Origin: Solirubrobacteraceae bacterium
GTDB taxonomy: Bacteria; Actinomycetota; Thermoleophilia; Solirubrobacterales; Solirubrobacteraceae
NCBI GenBank assembly: GCA_025935735.1
Contig: JAICUS010000013.1
Span: 1-26,128 of the forward strand
DNA length: 26,128 nt
Direction: 5' to 3'
The position numbers and the translations under genes were made by a program. Below are positions 7,002 to 14,549 of the stretch, piece by piece. The first letter of the stretch is position 1, and each line of letters starts with the position of its first letter. A model generated the notes under the pieces. That model ran no database searches, was not told the origin of the DNA, and saw only the letters and a list, made by a program, of their open reading frames with translations.

Positions 7002-8533
7002 CCGGCGAGTGCGCGCTGAGCGTCCGCCACGTCTCCAAGGTGTTCGGGGGCGTGGTGGCGCTCGACGACGTGGCGCTGGACGTGGCGGCCGGCGAGGTGC
7101 ACGCCCTGATCGGGGTCAACGGCTCGGGCAAGTCGACGCTGATCAAGGTCCTCACCGGCTTCCACGCCCCTGAGCCGGGCGCGGAGATGGAGCTGTGGGG
7201 CAACCCGGTGGCGCTGCCGGTGCGCGGCCACGTGCAGCACGGCATCGCGGTCCTGCACCAGCAGACGGGGCTCGTGGACGAGCTGACCGTCAAGGAGTCC
7301 GTCGGGGTGGGCGTCGGCTACGGCGCCCGCCCGCTCTCCCGCGTGTCCTGGCGGCGCGAGCGCGCCGACTGCCTGCGGCTCTCGCGCACGCTCGGGCTGA
7401 GCATCGACCCGGACGCGGTGGTCGGCGGCCTGTCGGCCTCCGAGCGCACCGTGGTGGCGCTGCTGCGCACGATGCGCGAGATCGAGGCGGCCGGCCGGCG
7501 GCCGCTCTACATCCTCGACGAGCCCACCACCTCGTTCACGCCGGCCGAGGTGGACCGGCTGACCGCGGTCATCCGCCGCGTGGCCGACGGTGGCGGCAGC
7601 GTGATCTTCATCAGCCACAAGCTGCAGGAGGTGCTCGCGCTCGCCGACCGCATCACGGTGCTGCGCGACGGCCGCCGAGTCGGGACGCTGGACCGGCGCG
7701 AGGCGACCGCCGACGGGCTCATCCGGCTGATGCTGGGCGACGCGGAGCTGGGCGGCAGCCACCCGCCGGCCGAGGCGTCCGGGCGCGCTCAGGCGGCGCC
7801 GGCCCTGCGGCTCGTGGGCGTCAGCGGGCGGCTCATCAGCGGGCTGTCGCTCGAGGTGCGGGCCGGCGAGATCGTCGGCTTCACCGGCCTCGCCGGCATG
7901 GGGCAGGACGAGCTGCCCTACCTGCTGTGCGGCGACCGGGCGCCGAGCGAGGGCCTGATCGAGGTCGACGGCCGGCCGATCGGCGGCGTGCGGGCGAACC
8001 TGCGCCGGCGGATCGCGCTCGTCCCCGGCGACCGGGCGCGCGAGGGGCTGTGGCTGGCCGGCAGCGCGAGCGAGAACGTCACGCTGCCGGTGCTGGGGCG
8101 GTTCTTCCGCCGCGGCCGGCTGCGCGGCGGCGCCGAGCGCCGCCAGGCGCGCGAGACGCTCGCGCGCTACCTGGTCCGCCCCAGCGCGCCGCGGCTGGCC
8201 GCGGCCGGCTTCAGCGGCGGCAACCAGCAGAAGATCGTGCTGGCCAAGAGCATGCAGACCGAGCCGCGGGTGCTGATCCTGCACGAGCCGACGGTCGGCG
8301 TGGACGTCGGGGCCAAGGCGGAGATCTACGACCTCGTGCGGGCCAGCGCCGGCCGCGGCGCCGCCGTGGTGGTGTGCGGCTCCGACTACGACGAGATGGC
8401 GCAGCTGTGCGACCGGGTCATGGTGCTCAGCCACGGCCGCGCGGTCACCGGGCTCGCGGGGAGCCGGCTGACGGAGGCGCGCCTGGCGTCCGCGTGCAAC
8501 GCGGCGGCGCACGACCGGGAGGTGAGCGCATGA
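6986..8533 (+). CDS. Sugar-type ABC importer double-domain ATPase
   Basis: A 515-residue RbsA/MglA/XylG-type protein with two fused nucleotide-binding domains. Domain 1 has Walker A GVNGSGKST (about 43-51), Q-loop LHQQ, a degenerate signature LSASE, Walker B LYILDE (174-179) and switch His H211. Domain 2 has a degenerate Walker A (GFTGLAGMGQDEL), a strong signature FSGGNQQK and a Walker B in which His replaces the usual Asp (VLILHEPTVGVDVG). One degenerate site is normal for this family. The GTG at 6986 is chosen because GGAAG lies 5 nt before it; an upstream GTG at 6974 is also open. It overlaps the receptor gene by 16 nt and the permease by 4 nt, so receptor, ATPase and permease are coupled as one transporter. 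Confidence 0.9.
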   Translation: MGRGLTGECALSVRHVSKVFGGVVALDDVALDVAAGEVHALIGVNGSGKSTLIKVLTGFHAPEPGAEMELWGNPVALPVRGHVQHGIAVLHQQTGLVDELTVKESVGVGVGYGARPLSRVSWRRERADCLRLSRTLGLSIDPDAVVGGLSASERTVVALLRTMREIEAAGRRPLYILDEPTTSFTPAEVDRLTAVIRRVADGGGSVIFISHKLQEVLALADRITVLRDGRRVGTLDRREATADGLIRLMLGDAELGGSHPPAEASGRAQAAPALRLVGVSGRLISGLSLEVRAGEIVGFTGLAGMGQDELPYLLCGDRAPSEGLIEVDGRPIGGVRANLRRRIALVPGDRAREGLWLAGSASENVTLPVLGRFFRRGRLRGGAERRQARETLARYLVRPSAPRLAAAGFSGGNQQKIVLAKSMQTEPRVLILHEPTVGVDVGAKAEIYDLVRASAGRGAAVVVCGSDYDEMAQLCDRVMVLSHGRAVTGLAGSRLTEARLASACNAAAHDREVSA

Positions 8534-9549
8534 TGGTCAAGACCGCGCCGCGGCAGGCCGAGCCCTCGGAGGACCCGGCGGTGGCCCGGCCGCCGCGGCG
8601 GGCCGCCGTGGCCGCCGCGCTGCCCCGCTACGCGCTGCTGCTGGTCGCGGTGGCGTTCTTCGTCGGCTTCAGCGCCGCGCTGCCCAGCACCTACGCCACG
8701 GCGGCGAACGTCCGCTCGATGCTCAGCACGGAGGCGATCCCGCTGCTGCTCACGCTGGCCGTGCTGTTCCCGCTGCGCTCGGGCGACTTCGACCTCTCGG
8801 TGGCGGCGAACATGGTGTTCTGCTCGGCGCTGCTCGGGGTGATGACCACCAAGCACGGCCTGGGCGCGGTCGAGGGCGTCGTGCTCGTCCTGCTGGTGGG
8901 CACGGCGGTCGGGGCGCTCAACGCGTTCTTCATCGTGATCCTGGAGATCAACGCGTTCATCGTCACGCTCGGCGCGATGACCGTGCTCGACGGCCTGTCG
9001 TTCGGCATCACCGGCGGCAACGTCGTGGTCGGGCTGCCCCCGGGCCTGCTGAGCTTCGGGCGCGACCAGGTGGCGAGCCTGCCGCTGGCGGTGATCTACG
9101 GCTGGGTGCTGGCGCTGGTCGTCTGGTACGTGTTCGAGCTGACGCCGTTGGGCCGGTTCCTGCTGTTCGTCGGCGGCAACCGCGACGCCGCGCGCCTGAG
9201 CGGCGTGCCGGTGCGCACCACCCGTTTCGTGGCGTTCGCCGTGTCCGGGCTGCTGAGCGGCTTCGCCGGCGTCATCCTCGCCGCGCGCTTCGGCTCGGTG
9301 GACCCGACGGTGTCGGCGAGCTTCCTGCTGCCGCCGTACGCCGCGGCGTTCCTGGGCACGACCGCGGTGCAGATCGGGCGCTTCAACGTCGCCGGGTCGC
9401 TGATCGGCGCCTATCTGCTGATCTTCGGGATCACCGGGCTGCTGCTCGAGGGCGCGGCGCCGTGGGTCTCCGATGTGTTCAACGGCGGGGCGCTGATCGC
9501 CGCGGTCACGTTCGCCCGGGTCGTCGGCCGCCGCGGCGAGGGGGGCTGA
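8530..9549 (+). CDS. Sugar-type ABC importer permease (first copy)
   Basis: A 339-residue inner-membrane permease of the RbsC/branched-chain (BPD_transp_2) type, with a cytoplasmic N-terminus of about 30 residues and roughly 9-10 hydrophobic segments. Family signatures are present: RSGDFDLSVAANMVF, INAFIVTLGAMTVLDGLSF, TPLGRFLLFVGGNRDAARLSGV, FLLPPYAAAFLGT and a complete C-terminus with VSDVFNGGALIAAVTF. It is presumably a homodimer that works with the ATPase before it and the lipoprotein receptor. The ATG at 8530 overlaps the ATPase stop (ATGA); a second ATG follows immediately. Its intact C-terminus makes it the natural reference for judging the truncated paralogue at 13368-14549. Confidence 0.9.
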   Translation: MMVKTAPRQAEPSEDPAVARPPRRAAVAAALPRYALLLVAVAFFVGFSAALPSTYATAANVRSMLSTEAIPLLLTLAVLFPLRSGDFDLSVAANMVFCSALLGVMTTKHGLGAVEGVVLVLLVGTAVGALNAFFIVILEINAFIVTLGAMTVLDGLSFGITGGNVVVGLPPGLLSFGRDQVASLPLAVIYGWVLALVVWYVFELTPLGRFLLFVGGNRDAARLSGVPVRTTRFVAFAVSGLLSGFAGVILAARFGSVDPTVSASFLLPPYAAAFLGTTAVQIGRFNVAGSLIGAYLLIFGITGLLLEGAAPWVSDVFNGGALIAAVTFARVVGRRGEGG

Positions 9550-9552
9550 GCC

Positions 9553-10494
9553 ATGTCCGATCCGGCCGTCGACGCCGTCATCCGCCAGGTCTCCAACTGG
9601 GGGCGCTGGGGGCCCGAGGACGAGCTGGGCACGCTCAACCACATCACCGACCGCGTGCGCGCCGACGCGGCCGCCACGGTCGAGACCGGGCGCGCGCTCT
9701 CGCTGGCGCTGGAGCTCTCCCGCGAGGGCCCGCAGCCGGCCGGCGACCGCCGGCTGAACCCCCAGCACGTGATGCTCCAGACCGGCACCGACCTGTGCCT
9801 GGGCGTGCAGGAGAACTCGATCGACGGCTGGGGCTACGCCGACGACATGGTGTCGATGGCGCTGCAGTGCGCGACCCACTGGGACGCGCTGGCGCACGCG
9901 TTCTACGACTACCGGATGTACAACGACCGCGACGCGCGGCTGGTGGACGTCCACGGCGCCGCGCGCAACGGCATCCACAACGCCACGGGGCGGGTGGCCA
10001 CGCGCGGCGTCCTGCTCGACGTGGCGCGCTTCCTCGGCCACGACTTCCTCGCGCTCGACTACGCCATCACGCCCGCGGACCTCCAGGGCTGCGCCGAGGC
10101 CGAGGGCGTCGAGCTGCGCGCGGGCGACGCGGTGATCGTCCGCACGGGCAACCTCGGCCGTGCGCGGGCGGGCGGCGGCTGGGAGCGCTACACCTACGAC
10201 GACGAGCCGGGGCCGGCGCTCGACTGCCTGCCCTGGCTGCACGAGCGCGCCGTGGCCGCGGTGGCGACGGACACCTGGGCGCTCGAGGCGATGCCCAGCG
10301 GGACGTCGATCATGCTGCCGATCCACGCCGCCGGGATCGTCCACATGGGCCTGACCCTGGGCGAGAACTTCGTGCTGGACCCGCTGGCCGAGCACTGCGC
10401 CCGCACCGGGCGCTACGCGTTCTTCTTCGTCTGCGACCCGCTGCCGTTCGTCGGCGCGGTCGGCTCGCCGATCGCGCCGCTGGCCATCTTCTGA
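9553..10494 (+). CDS. Cyclase-family metal hydrolase (first copy), variant motif
   Basis: A 313-residue member of the cyclase / Mn- or Zn-dependent kynurenine formamidase-isatin hydrolase superfamily. These enzymes hydrolyse amide or cyclic amide bonds. The metal-binding motif is QCATHWDALAHAF (about 105-117), which keeps T-H-x-D-x-x-x-H (H109, D111, H115) but lacks the first His and the Gly of the common HxGTHxDxPxH form. Further family motifs are GVLLDVARFLGHDFLALDYAITPADL, GDAVIVRTGN and ATDTWALEAMPSG. No signal peptide is seen, so it acts in the cytoplasm. It begins 3 nt after the permease stop, with a G-rich Shine-Dalgarno, and is the last gene of half-operon A. A cyclic amide, imide or lactam is a fair guess for the substrate; kynurenine formamidase itself is not supported by context. 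Confidence 0.85.
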   Translation: MSDPAVDAVIRQVSNWGRWGPEDELGTLNHITDRVRADAAATVETGRALSLALELSREGPQPAGDRRLNPQHVMLQTGTDLCLGVQENSIDGWGYADDMVSMALQCATHWDALAHAFYDYRMYNDRDARLVDVHGAARNGIHNATGRVATRGVLLDVARFLGHDFLALDYAITPADLQGCAEAEGVELRAGDAVIVRTGNLGRARAGGGWERYTYDDEPGPALDCLPWLHERAVAAVATDTWALEAMPSGTSIMLPIHAAGIVHMGLTLGENFVLDPLAEHCARTGRYAFFFVCDPLPFVGAVGSPIAPLAIF

Positions 10495-10512
10495 GCGCGC
10501 ATGGGCCCGGCC

Positions 10513-10577
10513 TTGACACCGTTGCCGCACGCCCATAGGCTCTCACTATGCGAGCGGCATTCTCATCCAGCGAGAAT
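10513..10577 (+). promoter_or_regulatory. Promoter and probable IclR operator of half-operon B
   Basis: TTGACA (10513-10518) and TAGGCT (10536-10541) are 17 nt apart, a convincing vegetative promoter with start near 10548. Just downstream lies the inverted repeat ATTCTC-N7-GAGAAT (10559-10577), ending 7 nt before the IclR start codon. Its position within the predicted 5' leader suits a repressor that blocks elongation or initiation, so autoregulation by the IclR protein is likely. The site separates half-operon A from half-operon B. Confidence 0.65.
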
Positions 10578-10584
10578 AACTGAG

Positions 10585-11307
10585 ATGAGCCAGAGCGCCG
10601 TCCGCACGCTGAAGCTGCTGCGGCTCGTGGCGCTCAGCACCGAGCCGCTCGGGCTGATGGACGCGGCCGAGGCCGCGGGGCTCGACAAGAGCACGACCGC
10701 GCGGCTGCTCGGCGGGCTGGTGGACACGGGGTTCCTGGTCCGCGACCCCGACACGCGGCGCTACCGGGTCGGGCCGGAGCTGATCGCGATCGGGTCCTCG
10801 TCGCTGCGCCGGGCCGACCTCCAGCAGGTGACCGCACCGCGCCTGGTCGAGCTGCGCGACGCCACCGAGGAGACCGCCACGCTGCACGTCCGCGTGGGCG
10901 ACCAGCGGGTGTGCATCGGCGGCGTCGAGAGCCGCCTGGACGTCCGCCGCGTGACCCCGCTGGGCGAGCAGCTCGGCGTCCACGAGGGGCCGACCGGCAA
11001 GGTCATGCTCGCGTTCCTGCCGTCCCAGGAGGCCGCGGGGATCCTGGAGCGCAGCGGCACCGCGCAGGCCGGCGTGGCGGCGCTGCTGGAGCGCGTCCGG
11101 CGCGACGGGTACATGGCGGCGATCGGCGACCGCACGCCGGGCATCGGCGCGATCTCGGCGCCGGTGTTCGACGCCGCGGGCGTGCGCGGGTCGATCTCCG
11201 TGGCCGGGCCGGCGGAGCGCTGGGGGATGGAGCGCATGACCGCGTTCGCCCCCGAGCTGCTCGCCGTGGCCCGCGACGTGTCGGCCGCGATCGGGGGGCG
11301 GCGATGA
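10585..11307 (+). CDS. IclR-family transcriptional regulator
   Basis: A 240-residue regulator with an N-terminal winged helix (about 3-65: AVRTLKLLRLVAL, LGLMDAAEAAGLDKSTTARLLGGLVDTGFL, RRYRVGPELI) and a C-terminal GAF-like effector domain (LVELRDATEETATLHVRVGDQRVCIGG, VHEGPTGKVMLAFL, GDRTPGIGAISAPVFD, GSISVAGPAERWG). IclR proteins control catabolic operons for aromatic and organic acids. The reading frame is open back to 10501, but ATG 10585 is chosen because it starts the conserved domain and lies downstream of both the promoter and the palindrome. Its stop overlaps the next ATG (ATGA), so it heads half-operon B and is translated together with it. Confidence 0.92.
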   Translation: MSQSAVRTLKLLRLVALSTEPLGLMDAAEAAGLDKSTTARLLGGLVDTGFLVRDPDTRRYRVGPELIAIGSSSLRRADLQQVTAPRLVELRDATEETATLHVRVGDQRVCIGGVESRLDVRRVTPLGEQLGVHEGPTGKVMLAFLPSQEAAGILERSGTAQAGVAALLERVRRDGYMAAIGDRTPGIGAISAPVFDAAGVRGSISVAGPAERWGMERMTAFAPELLAVARDVSAAIGGRR

Positions 11308-13367
11308 GCGCCGATCCCATGCTCTACATCCCGGGCAGCGAGCCGGGCAAGCTGGCGAAGCTGCCGGAGCTGCCGACCACGGCGTTCATCCTCGACCTCG
11401 AGGACGCGGTCGCGGCGTCGGCCAAGCGGGCGGCCCGCGCGCACGTGGCCCGGGCGCTGGCCGACCACGGCGCGGCCCGGCGGCTGTTCGTGCGGGTCAA
11501 CGCGGTCGACAGCGGGCACTTCCGCGCCGACCTCGAGGCGATCGTCCAGCCCGGGCTGAGCGGGATCGTGCTGCCCAAGGCCGGCGACGCGCGCGACGTG
11601 CAGATCGCCGACTGGCTGCTGGGCGAGCTCGAGGCGGCGCGCGGGCTGGAGACCGGCTCGGTCGCGCTGCTGCCGACGATCGAGACCGCGGCGGGCGTGG
11701 CGCACGCCGACGCCGTCGCCACCGCGAGCCCGCGGATCGTCTCGCTCGGGTTCGGGGCCGGCGACATGAGCCTCGATGTGGGGGTCACCTGGCCGCCGGC
11801 GGACGGGCGCCTCGGGGCGACCCTGCTGGCGGCCAAGGCTTCCGTGGTCCTGGCGGCCCGCCGGGCCGGGCTGCCGGCGCCCCACGACGGCGCCTACGCG
11901 CTGGTCGACGACCTCGCCGGCCTGCGCCGCGAGGCCGAGGAGGCGCGCGGGCTGGGCTTCGGATCCAAGCACGCCATCCATCCGCGCCAGGTGGCCGAGA
12001 TCGCCGCGGTGTTCGCGCCCGGCGCGGCCGAGCTCGAGCGCGCCCGGCGCATCGTCGCCGCCTTCGACGCCGCCGAGCGCGACGGCGTGGCCGCGCTGAC
12101 CGTCGACGGGGCGCTCGTCGACCACCCCGTGGCGGAGCGGGCGCGGCGGGTCCTCGCCGCCAACGGCGCGCACCCGGCGCCCGCCGCCGCGGCCCGGCCG
12201 GCCGTCCGGCCGCACGCGCTCGGAAACCTGCGCGTGCTCGACCTCTCCAGCCTCTACGCCGGCCCGCTGATCGCCACCAACCTGGGCGACTTCGGCGCCG
12301 AGGTGGTCAAGGTCGAGCACCCGCGCGGGGACGACCTGCGCCGCTGGGGCGAGGCCGCCGACGGCGTCCCGCTGTGGTGGAAGGTCGTCTCGCGCAACAA
12401 GCGGGTGATCGCGCTCGACCTGCACGAGCCGGAGGCGCGCGCCACGGTCCGCCGGCTGGTCGCCGACGCCGACGTGCTGATCGAGAACTTCCGCCCGGGG
12501 CGCATGGAGGAGTGGGGCCTGGGGCCCTCCGAGCTGGAGGCGATCAACCCGCGCCTGGTCATGGTGCGCGTCACCGGCTTCGGCCAGGACGGCCCCAACC
12601 GCTCGCAGCCGGGGTTCGGCACCCTCGCCGAGGCGTTCTCGGGCTTCGCGTTCGTCACCGGGCATCCCGACGGGCCGCCGACGCTGCCGCCGTTCGGGCT
12701 GGCCGACGGCGTGGCGGCGATGGCCGGCACCTATGCGGTCCTCACCGCGCTCTACTGGCGCGACGCGGCCGGCGGCCAGCTCGGCCAGGTGATCGACCTG
12801 AGCCTCTACGAGCCGCTGTTCAGCCTGCTCGGCCCGCTGCTGACCGAGTACGCGCACCTGGGCGTCGTCCAGCAGCGCCAGGGCAACCGCTCGCCGCGCA
12901 CCGCGCCGCGCAACGCCTACCGCACGGCCGACGGCCACTGGGTGGCGATCTCGGCCGGCACCCAGCAGATCGCCCAGCGGATCTTCGCGGCGATCGGCCG
13001 GCCGGAGCTGGGCGAGGACCCGCGCTTCGCCGACGCGGCCGCCCGCCGCGCCCACGCCGACGAGGCCGACGCGCTCGTCGCGGCGTGGATCGTGGCGCAC
13101 GACCGCGACGCCGTGCTGGCCCGCTTCGCCGAGGTCCAGGCGCCGATCGCGCCGGTGCAGGACGCCCGGCAGATCGCCCAGGACCCGCACTTCCGGGCGC
13201 GCGCGTCGTTCGTGGAGGCGCCGGACCCGGAGCTCGGCCGGCTCGTCATGCCCAACATCGTCGCCCGCCTGAGCCGCACCCCGGGCGAGATCCGCTGGAC
13301 CGGCCCGGCGGCGATCGGCGCCGACACCGAGGCGGTGCTCGGAGAGCGTCCCCGGGAGGAGGTGTAG
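11304..13367 (+). CDS. Fusion of CitE-type CoA-ester lyase and CaiB/BaiF CoA-transferase
   Basis: A 687-residue two-enzyme fusion. Residues 1 to about 287 are an HpcH/HpaI (CitE/CLYBL-like) TIM barrel: YIPGSEPGK at the start, D31/E33/D34 in LDLEDAV, R64 in FVRVN, E127 in PTIETAAGV, D154 in FGAGDMSLD and KHAIHPRQV. Residues about 288-305 are an Ala/Pro-rich linker. Residues about 306-687 are a complete type III CoA-transferase with LYAGPLIATNLGDFGAEVVKVE, SRNKRVIALDL and catalytic D468 in FGLADGVAAMAGTYAVLTAL. The two activities should work in sequence: the transferase makes a beta-hydroxyacyl-CoA from a hydroxy-acid and the lyase splits it, for example to acetyl-CoA plus a 2-oxo acid. The order is inferred. 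Both active sites look intact. It starts on the IclR stop and is immediately followed by the second permease. Confidence 0.88.
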   Translation: MSADPMLYIPGSEPGKLAKLPELPTTAFILDLEDAVAASAKRAARAHVARALADHGAARRLFVRVNAVDSGHFRADLEAIVQPGLSGIVLPKAGDARDVQIADWLLGELEAARGLETGSVALLPTIETAAGVAHADAVATASPRIVSLGFGAGDMSLDVGVTWPPADGRLGATLLAAKASVVLAARRAGLPAPHDGAYALVDDLAGLRREAEEARGLGFGSKHAIHPRQVAEIAAVFAPGAAELERARRIVAAFDAAERDGVAALTVDGALVDHPVAERARRVLAANGAHPAPAAAARPAVRPHALGNLRVLDLSSLYAGPLIATNLGDFGAEVVKVEHPRGDDLRRWGEAADGVPLWWKVVSRNKRVIALDLHEPEARATVRRLVADADVLIENFRPGRMEEWGLGPSELEAINPRLVMVRVTGFGQDGPNRSQPGFGTLAEAFSGFAFVTGHPDGPPTLPPFGLADGVAAMAGTYAVLTALYWRDAAGGQLGQVIDLSLYEPLFSLLGPLLTEYAHLGVVQQRQGNRSPRTAPRNAYRTADGHWVAISAGTQQIAQRIFAAIGRPELGEDPRFADAAARRAHADEADALVAAWIVAHDRDAVLARFAEVQAPIAPVQDARQIAQDPHFRARASFVEAPDPELGRLVMPNIVARLSRTPGEIRWTGPAAIGADTEAVLGERPREEV

Positions 13368-14549
13368 ATGGCCGTGCAGCAGATCAGCGGCAAGCTCGAG
13401 GGGCCGGAGGCCGCGCCGCCGGCGGCGCCGGGGCGCTGGCGCGGGCGCGGGCGCGCCTTCCTGTACCGCTATGCGGTCGCGCTGGCGCTCGCGCTGATGG
13501 TCGTCCTGTTCTCGGCGCTGCTGCCGCACACGTTCTTCACCGTCGGCAACTTCCAGACGATCGTCAGCTCCCAGGCGGTGCTGCTGATCCTGGCGCTCGG
13601 CCTCACCGTGCCGCTGCTGGTGGGCGAGTTCGACCTGTCGATCGCCGCGATGCTCGGGTTCGCCGCGATCCTGCTCACCTACCTCACCGGCAAGGCCGGC
13701 TGGGCGGCGCTGCCGGCGATCGCCGCCGTGCTGGCCGCCGGTGTGCTCGTCGGCGCGGTCAACGGGCTGTTCGTCGTGCGCTTCGGCGTCAACGCGTTCA
13801 TCACGACGCTGGGCACCGGCACCGTGCTCACCGGCCTCACGCTCGCCGTGTCCGGGGGCCAGATCCTCAACGGCGTCCCGCAGGCGATCGTCGACGTGGC
13901 GTCCAACGACTTCCTGCTCGGGCTGCCCGCGCCGGTGTTCATCGGGCTCGCGCTGGCCGTCGCGCTGTGGTTCGTCTACGACCACACGCCGCTCGGCCGC
14001 TACCTGTTCTTCGTGGGCGAGAGCCGCGAGGTCGCCCGCCTGGCCGGCCTGCGCGTCGACCGCATGCGCTGGCTCGCGCTCGTCGCCGCGTCCGTCCTGG
14101 CGACCGTCGGCGGGATCCTGGCCGCCGGCCAGCTCGGCGCGGCCGACCCGTCGTCGGGCCCGAACTTCCTGCTGCCGGCGTTCGCCGCGGCGTTCCTGGG
14201 GGCGACGACGATCAAGCCCGGCCGGTTCAACGCCTGGGGGACGGTGATCGCGCAGTACGTGCTGATCACCGGCGTGACCGGCCTGCAGACCCGGCCGCGG
14301 GTGCTGCTCTTGCACGACCCGACGCAGGGCGTGGACATCGGCTCGCGCCAGCAGATCTTCCGCATCATCCGCGAGGTGGCCGAGGAGGGGGTCGCGGTGG
14401 TCGTGGCCTCGGCCGAGCACGAGGACCTGGCGCATATGTGCCACCGGGTCGTGGTGATGCGCCGCGGCCGTCCCGTGGCCGCCCTGTCGGGCTCCGAGCT
14501 CAGCTCGGAGCGGATCGTCGAGCACTGCTACCTGGCGGCGGCAGCATGA
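13368..14549 (+). CDS. Chimeric ABC permease fused to an ABC ATPase tail (probable deletion product)
   Basis: A 393-residue protein. Residues 1 to about 307 are an RbsC-type permease paralogous to the one at 8530-9549 (GEFDLSIAAMLGF, VNAFITTLGTGTVLTGLTL, TPLGRYLFFVGESREVARLAGL, FLLPAFAAAFLGATTIKPG). The last hydrophobic stretch, about 35 residues, is missing. From about residue 308 it reads as the end of an RbsA-type ATPase: TRPRVLLLHDPTQGVDIGSR, then VAVVVASAEHEDLAHMCHRVVVMRRG. The ATPase's first domain, and the second Walker A and signature, are absent. The junction falls on CTGCAG (14283-14288), encoding Leu-Gln. An in-frame deletion between two former neighbouring genes is the simplest explanation. 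No second receptor gene is present. The product is unlikely to transport alone. It starts right after the preceding stop, with GAGGAGG as Shine-Dalgarno. Confidence 0.85.
   Translation: MAVQQISGKLEGPEAAPPAAPGRWRGRGRAFLYRYAVALALALMVVLFSALLPHTFFTVGNFQTIVSSQAVLLILALGLTVPLLVGEFDLSIAAMLGFAAILLTYLTGKAGWAALPAIAAVLAAGVLVGAVNGLFVVRFGVNAFITTLGTGTVLTGLTLAVSGGQILNGVPQAIVDVASNDFLLGLPAPVFIGLALAVALWFVYDHTPLGRYLFFVGESREVARLAGLRVDRMRWLALVAASVLATVGGILAAGQLGAADPSSGPNFLLPAFAAAFLGATTIKPGRFNAWGTVIAQYVLITGVTGLQTRPRVLLLHDPTQGVDIGSRQQIFRIIREVAEEGVAVVVASAEHEDLAHMCHRVVVMRRGRPVAALSGSELSSERIVEHCYLAAAA

Noticed and set aside
10501..10584. Longer IclR start at ATG 10501.
   Set aside because: It would place the promoter and palindrome inside the coding region, and the extra 28 residues match no part of the family; ATG 10585 begins the conserved domain.
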